A stretch of 64,000 nt of DNA from Brevipalpus yothersi. Lineage: Eukaryota > Arthropoda > Arachnida > Trombidiformes > Tenuipalpidae. The stretch lies in the NCBI GenBank assembly GCA_003956705.1, contig QZCP01000095.1:57357-121356 (forward strand). The letters are read 5' to 3'. This document shows positions 11,854 through 23,255 of the stretch, piece by piece (positions within the stretch are counted from its first letter, which is position 1; each line of letters starts with the position of its first letter). A program made the translations under genes and the position numbers. The notes beneath the pieces were generated by a model. The model worked only from the letters and a program-made list of their open reading frames with translations. It did no database searches and was not told the DNA's origin.

Positions 11854-12144
11854 ATGAGAACCGTTACCCTTTGTATGCTGATTGCAGCAGTGCTCATCGT
11901 TTTGGCCACTTTTATGCCCCAATCAAATGAGGCATCAAGAAGGAGACTTAGAAAGTTCAAGATTGCTGCCTTAGCACTTCTCTTGAAGGGAAAGAAAAAG
12001 TACATCTTCCCATTCCCAATTCCTCTGCCACTTCCAGTTCCGGTCTTAAAGAAGACCGTTCCAGAGCCATGGCCCGAGCCAGTGTGGCCTGTCAGTGAAC
12101 CATGGCCAGAGCCAGAAGGATGGTCCGGTGGATCAGGATGGTAA
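11854..12144 (+). CDS. Small secreted cationic, Pro/Trp-rich peptide (unknown family)
   Basis: Single-exon frame of 96 residues. Residues 1 to about 27 form a signal peptide (MRTVTLCMLIAAVLIVLATF, cleavage likely near NEA). Next comes a strongly basic amphipathic segment, SRRRLRKFKIAALALLLKGK, then a proline-alternating hydrophobic stretch (FPFPIPLPLPVPV). The tail repeats EPWPEP twice and ends in GWSGGSGW. There are no cysteines after the signal peptide. A TATA box and initiator lie upstream at the right distance, which supports a real, strongly expressed gene. The mature peptide could be a cuticle or silk-type structural peptide, or a membrane-active host-defence peptide; the sequence does not decide. 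I see no AATAAA just downstream. Confidence 0.75.
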   Translation: MRTVTLCMLIAAVLIVLATFMPQSNEASRRRLRKFKIAALALLLKGKKKYIFPFPIPLPLPVPVLKKTVPEPWPEPVWPVSEPWPEPEGWSGGSGW

Positions 12145-13513
12145 TAGATAAATTGAAAGAAAAATTTTCAAGATAAAGAATTTCCATCGATTTTGATATT
12201 ATCCCCCATCTCACCACCAAAATTGATCTACGTGTTCACCTCTTCATTTGAATGTTTAATTTAATGTTTTCCGCTTATCATAGTCATTGATTCTTCTGAT
12301 TGGTTTTATCTCAAGCTGAACTTTTTTCGACACTTACACTCACACACATTCCAAGCCATTCTCTTCAGACCGTGGGAATCAACCAAAATCTATCCTGACT
12401 TCCAAATATCGACAGTAAAGACTTGATATTCGATTCTGGCCACTTTGCTCATCGTGATCAAGATGCTGGTCGTTTATTGATCACATTGGCTTGATCAATT
12501 CAAGATATTCAAGATATGCGGTTCTGTTTCGCTCTGTTTTTCCAATTTGTATCCCGAAACCAAATCATCTTTGCTCGAAACTCATCGCCAAAACTTAATC
12601 CACATGATTCATCGCCATCTTTGTCTCTCTTTTCTCGCTCCTCATTGTAATCATTCCAACAGATCATCGTCAGGTACAAATCATCAACCATTGGCCACCT
12701 CGCTGGTCGAAGTGTCCATAGTCATCTCACCATGCTCATGTGGATTATGTATTGACTTGAGTTTCGATTGATCATCAAGCAAATTTTGACAGACAAAAAA
12801 AAATTAATTAATCATCAGGATACACACTCATTCATATGCTCTGGAGCTATCCAATGGCAACGCTCAGGTACATGGATCACCACAATTCAACCGCTTACTT
12901 TTGTCAGTCCGATGAATCACTAGCAAAATCTAATCTCGAATGCCAAAATCCAATCTACTTCATCCAATTTGTGCCCAAAGTAATCATTTATAACTTTTTC
13001 TATTGTCCTGTGTTCTCCTATCCGAAACAATTGTAATTTTTTTTATCCTTCCGTTTTCTGATGTTTTTTTCTATCGAATTTCTAGATTTTGTCCCGGAAT
13101 TCCATGGACAATTCTAGAATTTTGAGGAAAAAAATTCTTCCTCGGTAAAATTGTCCTTGTCTCTGTAACTCTCCTTTTCTGTCAGCCCAAATCACTTCTG
13201 TTTTTCATCAACACCAGTCATCAGATACATGATCATCTTCATTTAACGGTTTGGCGCCAACATTTTTTCGGCTGCTGGCTCAAACGAAAATTTACTGTCA
13301 AGCCCATTATTGTGAGATGATATAAGTTGATTTTGACTGGTAATGATTGTTTTTCCTAATAAATTATGCTCATCCAGTGACCGACATGCTTGTAAACACA
13401 CACATATTTATTATTTTGATCGCTGATAGGATCACGATCCACGATTGAAAGTATCATCATAAGCTTGAGCTAGGCTTAATGTATCCGGGTTTCCTTAAAT
13501 AGATCACCATCAT

Positions 13514-13561
<48 letters not shown>

Positions 13562-14931
13562 AGAAAAACTTTTTCGGTTTGTATCGGAAGAAAAGAGGGC
13601 AAAATTATTCTGATCTTGGCTGCACCTCATTTTCAAGTCAACTAACGGTCATTCTGTTCCATCATGTGAAAGCTATTGGTGAATCTATTTTCCATCTCAT
13701 TTTTATCTTAAGGCTCCTGAGGAACATCGAATCGAGTCACGATTTCTTGATGAATGATCTTGATGCGGAATTATTTTTGCACCCACTTTCGCTCTCTCTT
13801 TCTCTCTCTTCTTCATCTTTTTTGCATCATTTTCATTACATCTTTCTCTCTCTCGCTTCCTTTTTTAATTTCTTCATACTTTTCATTGAGATTTGTACTT
13901 GTTATTGTATGTGAATAGAGAATCATATTCTCTTTGGCATCTTAATCAAACTATTAGTAGCATTTGAGAGGGAGGGATTTCTTCTTACGATGAAGACAGT
14001 CTCAAAAATTTGGAGAGATTTTACGATGAGGCCTGATCACACCGATCCTTGCTTTTACGAACAATTTTAACTATTTTCAAATGAACATAATTGGTTGGGA
14101 TCCATCGAATTTTATCATAAATATCTGAATGCTTCTCCAGAGCCAAACAAGACACAGAAAATGAATTTGTTGGAAGTTTTGAAGTTCTAATTTTGATTTC
14201 GAACTTTTCCGTCTCGAAGAATGTAGGTTGAATTCATTGATCATTCACAAATCACTTATGACTTCCCTCTTCATCATTCTTTCGAGCTCCAATATTATCA
14301 AGAAATCTTTGTCCTGATCAAATTTAATTTTTCCCAAATGCACAACTTATACACCACTTCATCATTCAGAGAGGGAGTAAAGTTGACCAACTTTTTCTTC
14401 AAGTATCAACTTTCATCAATGAATCAGTTTTCATAGAGTGCTGATTTTTTTCTTGTCAAAACTTCCATCATCGAATGAAATTTCAGTGATTTTATTATGA
14501 TAAATCTTGCTTGGAAATGGATCACTAATACTGTCTGATAAATAAGCAATTATATTAATATTTCAACAATGAGGGTCGACGAGAAAACATATGGTGAGAG
14601 TCAGGACATTGTTTCTCTCTCTCTCTCTCGTGATTTACCAGCAGTTTGTTTGTAAATTGGCTGCCTTAATCAATTGGCACTTGGTTGTCAAGGAAATCAA
14701 TTTAACAACCTAGATTTTTCGATGATTATGATCAAACTTCCTCAAGCTCGTTTACCTTTTCTAGTCATAACACGAGCTTCCTTCAATCTCATGTAATTGA
14801 CTAGATAGTGAAAGTTCTCTTCCTATTGTAGCAACTTTATCACCGATTCACTTTCTAAACTTGATTAATTTGCTCTACATTTGGACATTTTCTGATCTTA
14901 TGTGATTATTTTTGTCAAACTGTTTACGAAT
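12145..14931. other. Intergenic interval without recognisable genes
   Basis: The region holds the 3' UTR of the secreted-peptide gene and then AT-rich sequence. Frames at 12547-12771, 12836-13036 and 13579-13914 show no domain, signal peptide or splice support. A (GA)n tract lies at 13519-13563, and short CT runs lie near 13791-13812 and 14613-14629. Nothing else is visible. Confidence 0.55.
13519..13563. repeat. (GA)n microsatellite
   Basis: About 45 bp of AG dinucleotides with one interruption (AGCGAG). It is purine-rich on this strand, opposite in sense to the CT tracts at 10.4-11.6 kb. Confidence 0.93.
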
Positions 14932-17470
14932 ATGATACATGTGACTGATTTTTTTTCGATTCTCGTAATAACTTTGATCATTTTCACACAAGAGGTTTGT
15001 TCTTGAGTGAGCTGGAATGACTATTTTGCCCTAATTTTGGCCAATTTTTTTCTTTATTAGACAAATTCTCGCAGTTTTTCAATTGATTGGCAAAATGATC
15101 GATTTCTATTGAATGATGAGCCATTCCATTATGTGTCCGGTTCTCTCCACTATTTTCGAGTGCCTCATGAATATTGGAATGATCGTTTATCTACCATGCG
15201 AATGGCTGGTATTAACGCAGTTCAAACGTAAATTTTGATCAGAAAAAAAAGTCTATCATGATCATATTTCATATTTTCATTTTATCATTTTCACTTCAGC
15301 TATGTGGAATGGTCATCACATGAGGCGAAAGAAAATGTTTTCGATTTCGAAGGAGATTTAAATTTGACAAATTTCTTAGAACTGGCTGCCAAAAATGATC
15401 TCGTCGTCCTTCTGCGTGTTGGACCGTATATTTGTGCTGAGAGGGACTTTGTGAGTTGATCAAGTAAACAATTCTTTAATCTTATCCATCAATTTTTTAT
15501 GTGAAATATTATCACTCTGAATTAGAGTGATTGATAACCCCTTTCGATGATTACAATCAATTGTATGGACTTTGTTGCAGGGCGGTTTACCATTTTGGTT
15601 ACTTAAGTACACATCATCTGTTCGACGAAATGATAAATTTTATATGAAGTATGTCGAACGATGGTTCACAAAATTACTGCCCATAATAGAGCCCTATTTA
15701 TACAGTAATGGAGGCCCAATAATTATGGTACAAGTTGAAAATGAGTATGGTTCATATTTTACCTGCGATTTTGAACACACAAAATGGCTTAGAGATTTGA
15801 TTCGCCGTTTGTTGGGACAATCAGTTGTCCTATATTCAACTGATGGCTGGACTCACAGTTCATTGAAGTGTGGTCTGATTGATGAAGTTTTTGGAACTAT
15901 CGATTTTGGAATTGAAACTGATGTGAAGCAGGCTTTCGATACTCTTCGTACCCATCGTTCCCATGGACCTCTGGTTAATTCCGAATTTTATCCTGGCTGG
16001 CTGGATCATTGGGCTCTTTCCCATGAAACACGATCGACTGATAAAGTTGTCGCACATCTAGAGAAGATGTTCGAAATGAATGCATCTGTTAACTTGTGAG
16101 TTGAAAGATTCATTTATTTAAGAAAGAGAACTGATTTATCAATCTTGTTAGTTACATGTTTTTTGGTGGAACATCTTTCGGTTTGACTAATGGAGCAAAT
16201 ACTCAGGATCAAAGATATCTACCTCAACTCACCAGCTATGATTATGATGCACCCATGGATGAAGCTGGGGATCCAACTGATAAATATTTGAAAATTCGTC
16301 AGGCCATTGGTCGCTACTTGCCTCTTCCACCTGGTGATCCACCGAAGCCTAAGCCGAAACAATCCATCGGTCCAATGACTTTAGAAATTTTCATGAACTT
16401 CACTCAAATTGTTAAACAGACAGCATTGAAGCATGAGAAGCATCATTCTCTTCAAACTTTTGAAACTCTTGGTGTGAAGAATGGATTTGTTCTTTATTCG
16501 ACCAAATTGAATTTTAAGCCAACGATTCCAAGTGTCCTTAAAGTGGCTGGAATAAGAGATCGTGGTTATGTTTTCGTTGATTATGTGAGTGTAGAAAAAG
16601 ATGATTGTTTATCCAAATCATTATTTTGAAGTCAACGGAATCAATTCTTTTCAACTTACTTTCGATTTTTTGTGACAGGAATTCCAAGGGATCGTGAGTC
16701 GAATGGAAGAAGCTCATCAACTTCCGATCAGAGCCTACAATAATTCGATTTTGACAATATTTGTCGAAAACCAAGGGAGAATCAATTTCGGTGATCAACT
16801 GGTTGATTACAAGGTATTATTCTGACGATTCTTATCACTACCCATCTCATTGCATGTTTTCTTCTGCTTTTTCTAGGGAATAATTAAAAACGTCACACTC
16901 GAAAATAGTATTCTTTACGATTGGGATCATGCTTTCGTTGAAAATTGGGAAAATATTTTCACTCAAGATGGAGAATTCAGGAGATCGATTGAAACGAATT
17001 CTCAATCAGAGCCTTCGAACTTGCCTAGGCAGCCCCCTAATATAAGTGTTGTGCCTGCTTTTTTAAGAACCAAATTTAAGCTAAAGCAAGATGCGCCTTT
17101 ATATGATACTTATTTGAATACAGGCAATCTTACCAAAGGAATAGCCTATCTCAATGGACACTGCCTTGGTCGCTATTGGCCATCAGTAGGACCTCAGATC
17201 ACTCTATACACACCCGGAGTGTGGCTGAAGCCATACCCAGAAGATAATGAGCTGATTGTTCTCGAACAAGAGCCAACCGAATGTGTGTTGAGAAACGCCT
17301 GTGAAATTCGTTTCGACGCGAAACCAATCATCAATGGTCCAACTCCTTCTGGAACTTCCAATACAACTTTTAAGATTGAGCTTCAGGAACCAAGGAAAAA
17401 GAACTCAACCTTACAATCTCAAAGCAATAGTCATTCTCCGAAAGATTCTTTCCATATCTCTTATTATTAG
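14932..17470 (+). CDS. GLB1: Acid beta-galactosidase, glycoside hydrolase family 35 (seven exons)
   Basis: Exons join in phase as 14932-14994, 15061-15227, 15300-15450, 15581-16095, 16152-16584, 16679-16813 and 16877-17470, for 685 residues (human GLB1 is 677). The short first exon supplies a signal peptide, MIHVTDFFSILVITLIIF. The GH35 barrel follows, with HYFRVPHEYWNDRL and RVGPYICAERDFGGLPFWL. The acid/base Glu is E182 in QVENEYGSY and the nucleophile Glu is E262 in NSEFYPGW. NFYMFFGGTSFGLTNGAN is intact across the exon 4/5 join. The jelly-roll C-terminus has LNGHCLGRYWPSVGPQITLY. The enzyme removes terminal beta-galactose from glycolipids and glycoproteins, in the lysosome or secreted into the gut. 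Some downstream polar tail is unlike human GLB1. AATAAA is at 17763-17768. The first exon is inferred from phase, signal-peptide quality and the 66-bp intron. Confidence 0.9.
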
Positions 17471-18630
17471 ATCTTGTTACCATATTATTGCTGAGAAATT
17501 TTCTGAAAGCTCTGGCTCACTCATCAGTCTGACAGTGTTAGAATTGAGAGTGATCTTTGTATGAATTTTTCGAATGTTAATAATTGAATTATTCGGAGAC
17601 AATTAAAAAGCTACCAATTGTTTTTCATCAATCAGACAGAAAGTGAAACATGGCAAGATTGGTTTTTCTTGGACTAGCTATTGTTACAATATTTAGACTT
17701 GAAAATAAGGAATTGAAGTCTTAGAGACATCAGAAAGAAGAAATTGATTGTTTTCGATTGCAAATAAATACGAAGAGTTCGACTGATTGGAATACAATTC
17801 AAATTGTTCATAAAAAGTTCGCTAATTCAACAATCGAAGTATTGATTAGCATTCAACTAATTTATCTCTCAATTTTCGAGAAAAAGATGACTAACGGACT
17901 TAGGTGACTCATCATCCTTTGTAAGATGAGAATTCGAGATGATTCAATGCCGAATTACCTTTCACCTTGCCTATGTTCAAGATCAATTAAGGTAATCTCA
18001 TGAGTGAATCAGATTTTTTTTTATCAAAAGCGAGGCCATCTCCATGAAAATATTCGTTTCTGATTCAATTTGATCCCGATTGAGGTAAGAGAAGGTGAAA
18101 TGCGTTGAAAGCAACTAAAATTGGTGTCATAAGGGTGGAAAAAAGATCAAACTCAATCAAAAATGTGTAAATTCCTTTGGTGAATTTTACTTTTGGGAAA
18201 ATCAAAAAGAATTTGAGTGACAATTTCAATGAGGAATTGATTCAAATTTGGATAGTTCGGTCAACTGACTCGCATGTAATTGATAGGAAACGAAGAGAAA
18301 AAATAGATACAGAGGCACAGGGTACCCCCTACTTCTGATCATTAGTACGAACTGAAAGTACAATCGAAATTCATTTGATAACTGCCGAATTTTTCAGACA
18401 ATACATGTTTAACTTTTTTTAGACATAATTGATACTTTTTCTTAAAATATGTTCATCTCACAGGTTTTCATAACCTCATTAAATATTAAGAGACTCTGTC
18501 GAGATCATTTTCTAGGAATTTGGGATGTGATCATCTAATAAATTCATTTCAAATATTTCCAGAGTCCTCACACTCTGATTGAAGAACTCGAAGCAATTCT
18601 GAAAGACAGGAATAAACATCGGTGAGCATG
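17471..18630. other. Convergent intergenic space between beta-galactosidase and FBXW7
   Basis: The interval contains the two 3' UTRs facing each other. AATAAA for the plus-strand gene is at 17763-17768. No frame in it shows a conserved protein, and no long repeats are seen. Confidence 0.55.
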
Positions 18631-20688
18631 TTATATGAAAGTAGATGAACGTGGATAGCCAAGCTTTCCAGAACCCATTGATGGCACAACAGATTGATCC
18701 ATATTATGAGCATGATTGGATGAATTGGTAGAAAGTTCCGACTGATTTTGGCAGAGAAGCTCCAGAGGGGAAGGGGGACGAAGGGAATCATCGACCACTT
18801 TATCACTGGTGGGGGCTGCGTCTGGATCAAAATCCAATACTAATAATTTGGTTAGTTCCGTACCATTCCGAGATCCAACGGCACAAACAAGTTTGGTATC
18901 AGAGGCTCGTATACGCCACACAACACCACCCTGTCCTTTGCTTGGTAAAGAGACTAAGTTGCGAACAAATTCCCCAGTCTTTACATCCCATAATTTCACT
19001 GTTCCATCATCACTTGATGTTATCACAAATTTTGAATCAAATTGTAAACAAGTGACAGCACTAGTATGCTTATTTTCTCCAGCTAAAGTCTGTAAACATT
19101 CTCCAGTATTGATATCCCAAACTTTAACAGTTGAATCGGCATTTCCACTGACAAGAATATTGCCTCGCAGTTGAAGACCACTTGTCAAAGATTGGTGTCC
19201 TACTAATTTGTGCTTGAGTTTTCCCGTTCTAGCTGACCAAACAAAAATGAAAGTGTCCAGAGAGCCACTGACAATAGTCTCACCGTCGAATTGTAGCGAG
19301 TAGACCCTATTGATGTGACCTTCGAGGACATGCATACACAGTTCTTTTTCTACATCCCAAACGCGCACTGCATTGTCATAGGCACCCGAAACGGCGATTT
19401 TACCATTGTATTCAACGCATCTGACAGCTGCCTGATGTCCCGGGAGCACATGACAGCATTCACCTGTGTTGATGTCCCATACCCTGAGAGTGGCGTCTCG
19501 GGAGCCGGAAACAACTTTGTCCCCATGTAAAGCCATACAACGAACGGTAGAAGTATGACCAAAAAGAACATGATGACATTCGCCAGTCATCGCATTCCAC
19601 ACTCTAAGCGTTCTATCAGTTGAGCCACTGATCAATATGTTTGATGGAGATAGTTGAGATGACCAGACACCTCCCGTGTGGCCAGTGAGGATTCTCAAAC
19701 AACGGCCAGTGGTGGCTGACCACACTCTTAGAGTACAATCATCACTTCCACTGACAATTATATTTGATTCAGGATTAAACCTAAGACAGGTGATCACATG
19801 ATCATCGTGTCCTTTCAAATGCAAAATTTCTTTCAATAACCTAGATTTTCCTTTTGGCTCCTCCGGTATGTCTGGGCTGAAGCGACCATACCTCCAATTG
19901 AATTCAAGTATTTTTTGTCTGATATAGTTGATTTTAAATTCAGAACGAACAAATGGTGTGGCTGAGGAACTTGAAGGACAATCAGTAGAGTTGTTAATCG
20001 ATGATGATGATGGAGATGATGATGGAGATGGGACAGGAGACAATGAATCACAATATCTATTCTGACTTTTGTAAAAACCATTGGAATTTCCTCTATGAAC
20101 AAATATACCTTCCTCTTCACACTTTTCTCTCCACAAAAGATTATCTTCACACAATACACGCCATGTTCGACATGTTTGAGCAGCCCTCAATAGATCCTTG
20201 GGTCCTAGATAAGCTAGCACATGGAGGGATAATTCTCTTGGCAGTAGGCTTATGAAATCACGCTGAAATTGTGGCTTTATCAGCGAATATAAATATCTAA
20301 TTTGTTGTAGATCACATATATCACTAGAAATGAGTGACTCAAAAGCGATTAATCTCTCTTTATGGGACCATGAATGAAAAGTACTCAACCATTCAATTAA
20401 TTTGGATGGAGTTCTTTCAGCTGAAGATTGAGTTTCCACGAATGATGCTGATGAGGTATCATAATGAGCTATAGCTAAAGATGCTGGATCACTACAATCC
20501 GTATCATCATGGTCAAAATTAGCTTTATCCTCTGTGGAAGCACAAGCTGCATCACAAAAAGGCTCATCAGGATCCTCAGCAATATTTGACGATGATGATG
20601 ATGATGATGTTGATAGAACACCAAAAGATTTGACCTCGGATGTTTCACCACCACCACAATCAAGCTTGCGTTTCTTATGACCCCACAT
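18631..20688 (-). CDS. FBXW7: F-box/WD40 ubiquitin-ligase substrate receptor (FBXW7/archipelago/SEL-10)
   Basis: Intronless frame of 685 residues from the ATG at 20688 (MWGHKKRKLD). Residues about 95-140 match the dimerisation region. The F-box is at about 145-190 (ISLLPRELSLHVLAYLGPKD), followed by a Ser-rich insert (215-245). Seven or eight WD40 repeats follow from about 290 to 615, with DDCTLRVWSATTGRCLRILT, SGSTDRTLRVWNAMTGEC and similar blades, ending at KLLVLDFD. In known family members it is the substrate receptor of an SCF E3 ligase that degrades phosphorylated cyclin E, Myc and Notch. A tail of about 66 residues after LLVLDFD is unlike the short end of human FBXW7. The frame stays open upstream to 20895, but that part is low-complexity hydrophobic, so I exclude it. 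A spliced, isoform-specific 5' exon is possible. It is divergent from eL29. Confidence 0.92.
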   Translation of the reverse strand: MWGHKKRKLDCGGGETSEVKSFGVLSTSSSSSSSNIAEDPDEPFCDAACASTEDKANFDHDDTDCSDPASLAIAHYDTSSASFVETQSSAERTPSKLIEWLSTFHSWSHKERLIAFESLISSDICDLQQIRYLYSLIKPQFQRDFISLLPRELSLHVLAYLGPKDLLRAAQTCRTWRVLCEDNLLWREKCEEEGIFVHRGNSNGFYKSQNRYCDSLSPVPSPSSSPSSSSINNSTDCPSSSSATPFVRSEFKINYIRQKILEFNWRYGRFSPDIPEEPKGKSRLLKEILHLKGHDDHVITCLRFNPESNIIVSGSDDCTLRVWSATTGRCLRILTGHTGGVWSSQLSPSNILISGSTDRTLRVWNAMTGECHHVLFGHTSTVRCMALHGDKVVSGSRDATLRVWDINTGECCHVLPGHQAAVRCVEYNGKIAVSGAYDNAVRVWDVEKELCMHVLEGHINRVYSLQFDGETIVSGSLDTFIFVWSARTGKLKHKLVGHQSLTSGLQLRGNILVSGNADSTVKVWDINTGECLQTLAGENKHTSAVTCLQFDSKFVITSSDDGTVKLWDVKTGEFVRNLVSLPSKGQGGVVWRIRASDTKLVCAVGSRNGTELTKLLVLDFDPDAAPTSDKVVDDSLRPPSPLELLCQNQSELSTNSSNHAHNMDQSVVPSMGSGKLGYPRSSTFI

Positions 20689-21300
20689 TGAGGTTTGAGA
20701 TAATCTAGGAACAATCAAGTAAACCATTATAAACCAACCAAATTGTACAAAATGGACAACAAAACACTTACAATTGGTAATAGGCCTACGAAAAAAAGGT
20801 ATGAATACAGAAAAAAAGATGTCAAAATTTGACAGGACCCAAAATGACCTCTTGGGTAAACTATACACACACACAATTGAGAGCAACAAAAGCAATTATC
20901 AAATTCACTTTCATTTAATCATCAAATTCAGGTATCCAAATCTATTCAATATATACAAATACAATTCACTTTAATCAACTAATTTAATCACACACACACT
21001 TAATCAAACAATAGGAATAAGAATCATCACAAAAATTTTGACAATCTTGTGAACAAAGATGATGAAAAAATTTTTTTGATCAGTCTTCACTTTAAAATTT
21101 GACTCATAGATGGCAGTTTTATTTTCTATACTTACGCCATCTGTTGGTTTGCTGTTTTTAGGCCAGTTTCCTTTTTCCGGTTTCATTTGATTCAATTGAA
21201 ATTCAATCAATTTGATTGAATGTTGGGTTAATTTTGTTATTGAAATTAATTTGGTAGTTGTTCAGTGTGATCATACTTCCATACTTGATTAGGTTACAAT
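20689..21300. other. Divergent promoter region between FBXW7 and eL29
   Basis: AT-rich 612-bp interval shared by two divergent genes. It contains the 5' leader of FBXW7 on the minus strand and the eL29 leader on the plus strand. No other gene is seen. Confidence 0.5.
21167..21180 (+). promoter_or_regulatory. Candidate TCT (polypyrimidine) initiator of the eL29 gene
   Basis: TTTCCTTTTTCCGG, about 130 bp before the eL29 ATG, fits the polypyrimidine initiator used by animal ribosomal-protein genes and would produce a 5' TOP-type mRNA. No TATA box is visible at the usual distance. The exact start cannot be fixed from sequence alone. Confidence 0.4.
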
Positions 21301-21767
21301 ATGGCCAAGTCAAAGAATCATACCAATCATAATCAGAGTAAGTTTTGTTGCTGATTTGTTTCGATTGTTTCATGGCAATACTTTTGTCACATGGTGTGAA
21401 GAGAAGTGGCTTAATGTTGATATATTATGTGTATTTACAGATCGTAAAGACCATAGGAATGGTATTCACAAGCCTAAACGTTTTCGTAAGGAATCTATGA
21501 AAGGCGTAAGTGTTTCGCTGTGATTTTTGATTGACTCGGCTTTGACCATCTAGTATCTGATCATGATTTGCTTTTCATCAGGTTGACGCCAAACTTTTAA
21601 GGAATCTTAAGTTTTCCCGAAAGAAGAATAAGACGCGTCAAGAATTAGCTGCCATCAGGAAGGAGCGTGGAATTGATCAACCTAAGAGATTTTTGAAAGC
21701 AAAAGATAAAGCTCTGGCTAAAAAGGCTGCCCCTAAGGCGCCAGCAAAGGCTCCTGTAAAGGCATAA
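21301..21767 (+). CDS. RpL29: 60S ribosomal protein eL29 (three exons)
   Basis: Exons 21301-21337, 21441-21505 and 21582-21767 join in phase to give 95 residues. The N-terminus MAKSKNHTNHNQNRKDHRNG and the block VDAKLLRNLKFSRKKNK are diagnostic of eL29, a small basic protein of the large ribosomal subunit. The body is followed by a Lys/Ala/Pro-rich tail ending KAPAKAPVKA. The protein is a little longer than the fly form (76) and shorter than the mammalian one with its repetitive tail (159). Introns are 103 and 76 bp with GTAAG donors. The frame is too short and too split to show as one long open frame. Its 3' end faces FAM32A 149 bp away. Confidence 0.92.
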
Positions 21768-21916
21768 TTTATCTCTCACTGTGATTTGTATGACCTGAAG
21801 TGTCGATAAATTAAAACAATATACAACATTAGATTGATTTTTATGAAGTGATGTTTATTTTTGTACACGTGAAGAAGATACAGGTGAATGAGAATTCGAT
21901 TGTTGGGACCACTAAA

Positions 21917-22279
21917 TCACTTAGTCCAACTGACCTTAGGTATATCATAATGTTCGGTCATTTCATCTAACTTCCGATTGAACTCCTCAACTCGCTGTCG
22001 ATGACTCTTGGAAGCTTTTTGCATTGCTCTTTCAGCTTGAATTTTTTCTTGCATCTTGAAGAATGATAGTTGAGCTTTTGTATATGGAAGATCATTATCT
22101 TCCGGCAAAGTAACCATCGGTACATCACTTTTCTTGTCGGTTGCATCATCCGATTTCTTCACCGCCTTCTTCAGCTCATCCACCAGAGGTTCATCTACAA
22201 TCTTCTTCTTTTTCTTCTTCTTCATTGAAACACCTTTAAGTTTGAGAGGAGCACGAGAAACTACAGAGTAATCAGACAT
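21917..22279 (-). CDS. FAM32A: FAM32A homologue (small nuclear protein)
   Basis: Single-exon frame of 120 residues. The order matches FAM32A: APLKLKGV near the N-terminus, a Lys-rich run (KKKKKKK, ~20-26), then the conserved C-terminal block with KMQEKIQAERAMQKASKSHR and the nearly invariant end EHYDIPKVSWTK. Human FAM32A has 112 residues. FAM32A has been found in the catalytic spliceosome, where its C-terminus reaches toward the active site; the strong conservation of the last 12 residues fits that role. A minus-strand AATAAA (plus TTTATT, 21854-21859) lies just after the stop. It is convergent with eL29. Confidence 0.9.
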   Translation of the reverse strand: MSDYSVVSRAPLKLKGVSMKKKKKKKIVDEPLVDELKKAVKKSDDATDKKSDVPMVTLPEDNDLPYTKAQLSFFKMQEKIQAERAMQKASKSHRQRVEEFNRKLDEMTEHYDIPKVSWTK

Positions 22280-23234
22280 TATCGAGATGAACGGAATCGG
22301 ACCAATATAAACGAAAGATGAACTGTAAAATGTTTAACCAATGGTTAATCAACTCGATCGCCGAGTCTCGATATGAAAACTTTAATTTTGTAAACAAAAC
22401 TGTCAGTATGCGATACATATATCGATATCGAATTGAAGTTGTCTTGCGAATTAATGAAAAAACTCGCATTCGCATTGAATGAGATGATTAATTTTTGTTA
22501 GAGAGAGGTCAAGAAATGCCCAGCGAATTAGGACACTGATTTTCGAGAGAAATCTTTTCTTCAATTCAATTCGGAAGCAAAAAATTCAGCTAGCATGAAA
22601 TCATAACCATTGCAGGTCGAGTTTTCAATTGGATCTAACAAGCTAGATAGGGTACTTATTGCTCGTAGTGAAATTTTTAATTTCAAGAATGAAAACTGAA
22701 ACTAGAGTGAAGCAGAATTGGCATTTTAAAGAAATGAAGAGTTCAAATTATCATTTTTATCCCAATCGAAGTTGTCCTGATGAAACTCATTGCATACAGC
22801 TCAAGTCAACGATGTAAGTTTCGTCACGCTTCCTGAAGAACCAAAATTGACAGTATTCATTTCTCCTCAGAGTCCACCATGAATGGGCATCTTTTTCTTA
22901 TGATTTATTTAATTGATTTCAAAGACTAACTTATCTCTTATAAATGCATCAACAGAAAGATCATGAAATTAGTATAAGTTGTTCGAATCATCTTTCCTTA
23001 CTGAAGTTTTTCACACTTGGAAGATTCCCCCATCTATCAAAAAGTAACTCAACAATTTCACAAAAACAGCTTTTTTCACACCCTCGATTATCTTTCAAGC
23101 CAAACAATAAAAAAAAACATCAATAAAACTGATAAAAATTTTCAAGAAAATGTATAAAAAGTGGAATCCAAAAAAATTCAGATTCGAATTTGGCTCTCAA
23201 ACCCGGCGATTATTAGTAATCGGTCCCTCAGCGC
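22280..23234. other. Intergenic interval upstream of the ubiquitin-like/eS31 gene
   Basis: AT-rich sequence with no convincing coding frame. The 60-residue frame at 22944-23126 has no domain or signal. It probably holds the upstream control regions of FAM32A (minus) and eS31 (plus). Confidence 0.5.
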
Positions 23235-23255
23235 CGCTCGCTTCCTCTTCCGGCA
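23235..23255 (+). promoter_or_regulatory. Candidate TCT initiator of the ubiquitin-like/eS31 gene
   Basis: A pyrimidine run, GCTTCCTCTTCCGG, resembles the ribosomal-protein TCT initiator. It lies in a local GC-richer patch (about 23210-23280) before a non-coding first exon. That exon ends at 23374, and a 102-bp 5' UTR intron (23375-23476, GTAAGT to TTAG) precedes the ATG. Confidence 0.4.

Noticed and set aside
20689..20895. 69-residue N-terminal extension of the FBXW7 frame
   Set aside because: Hydrophobic, low-conservation sequence upstream of a good ATG; more likely leader or intron. A spliced alternative first exon cannot be excluded.
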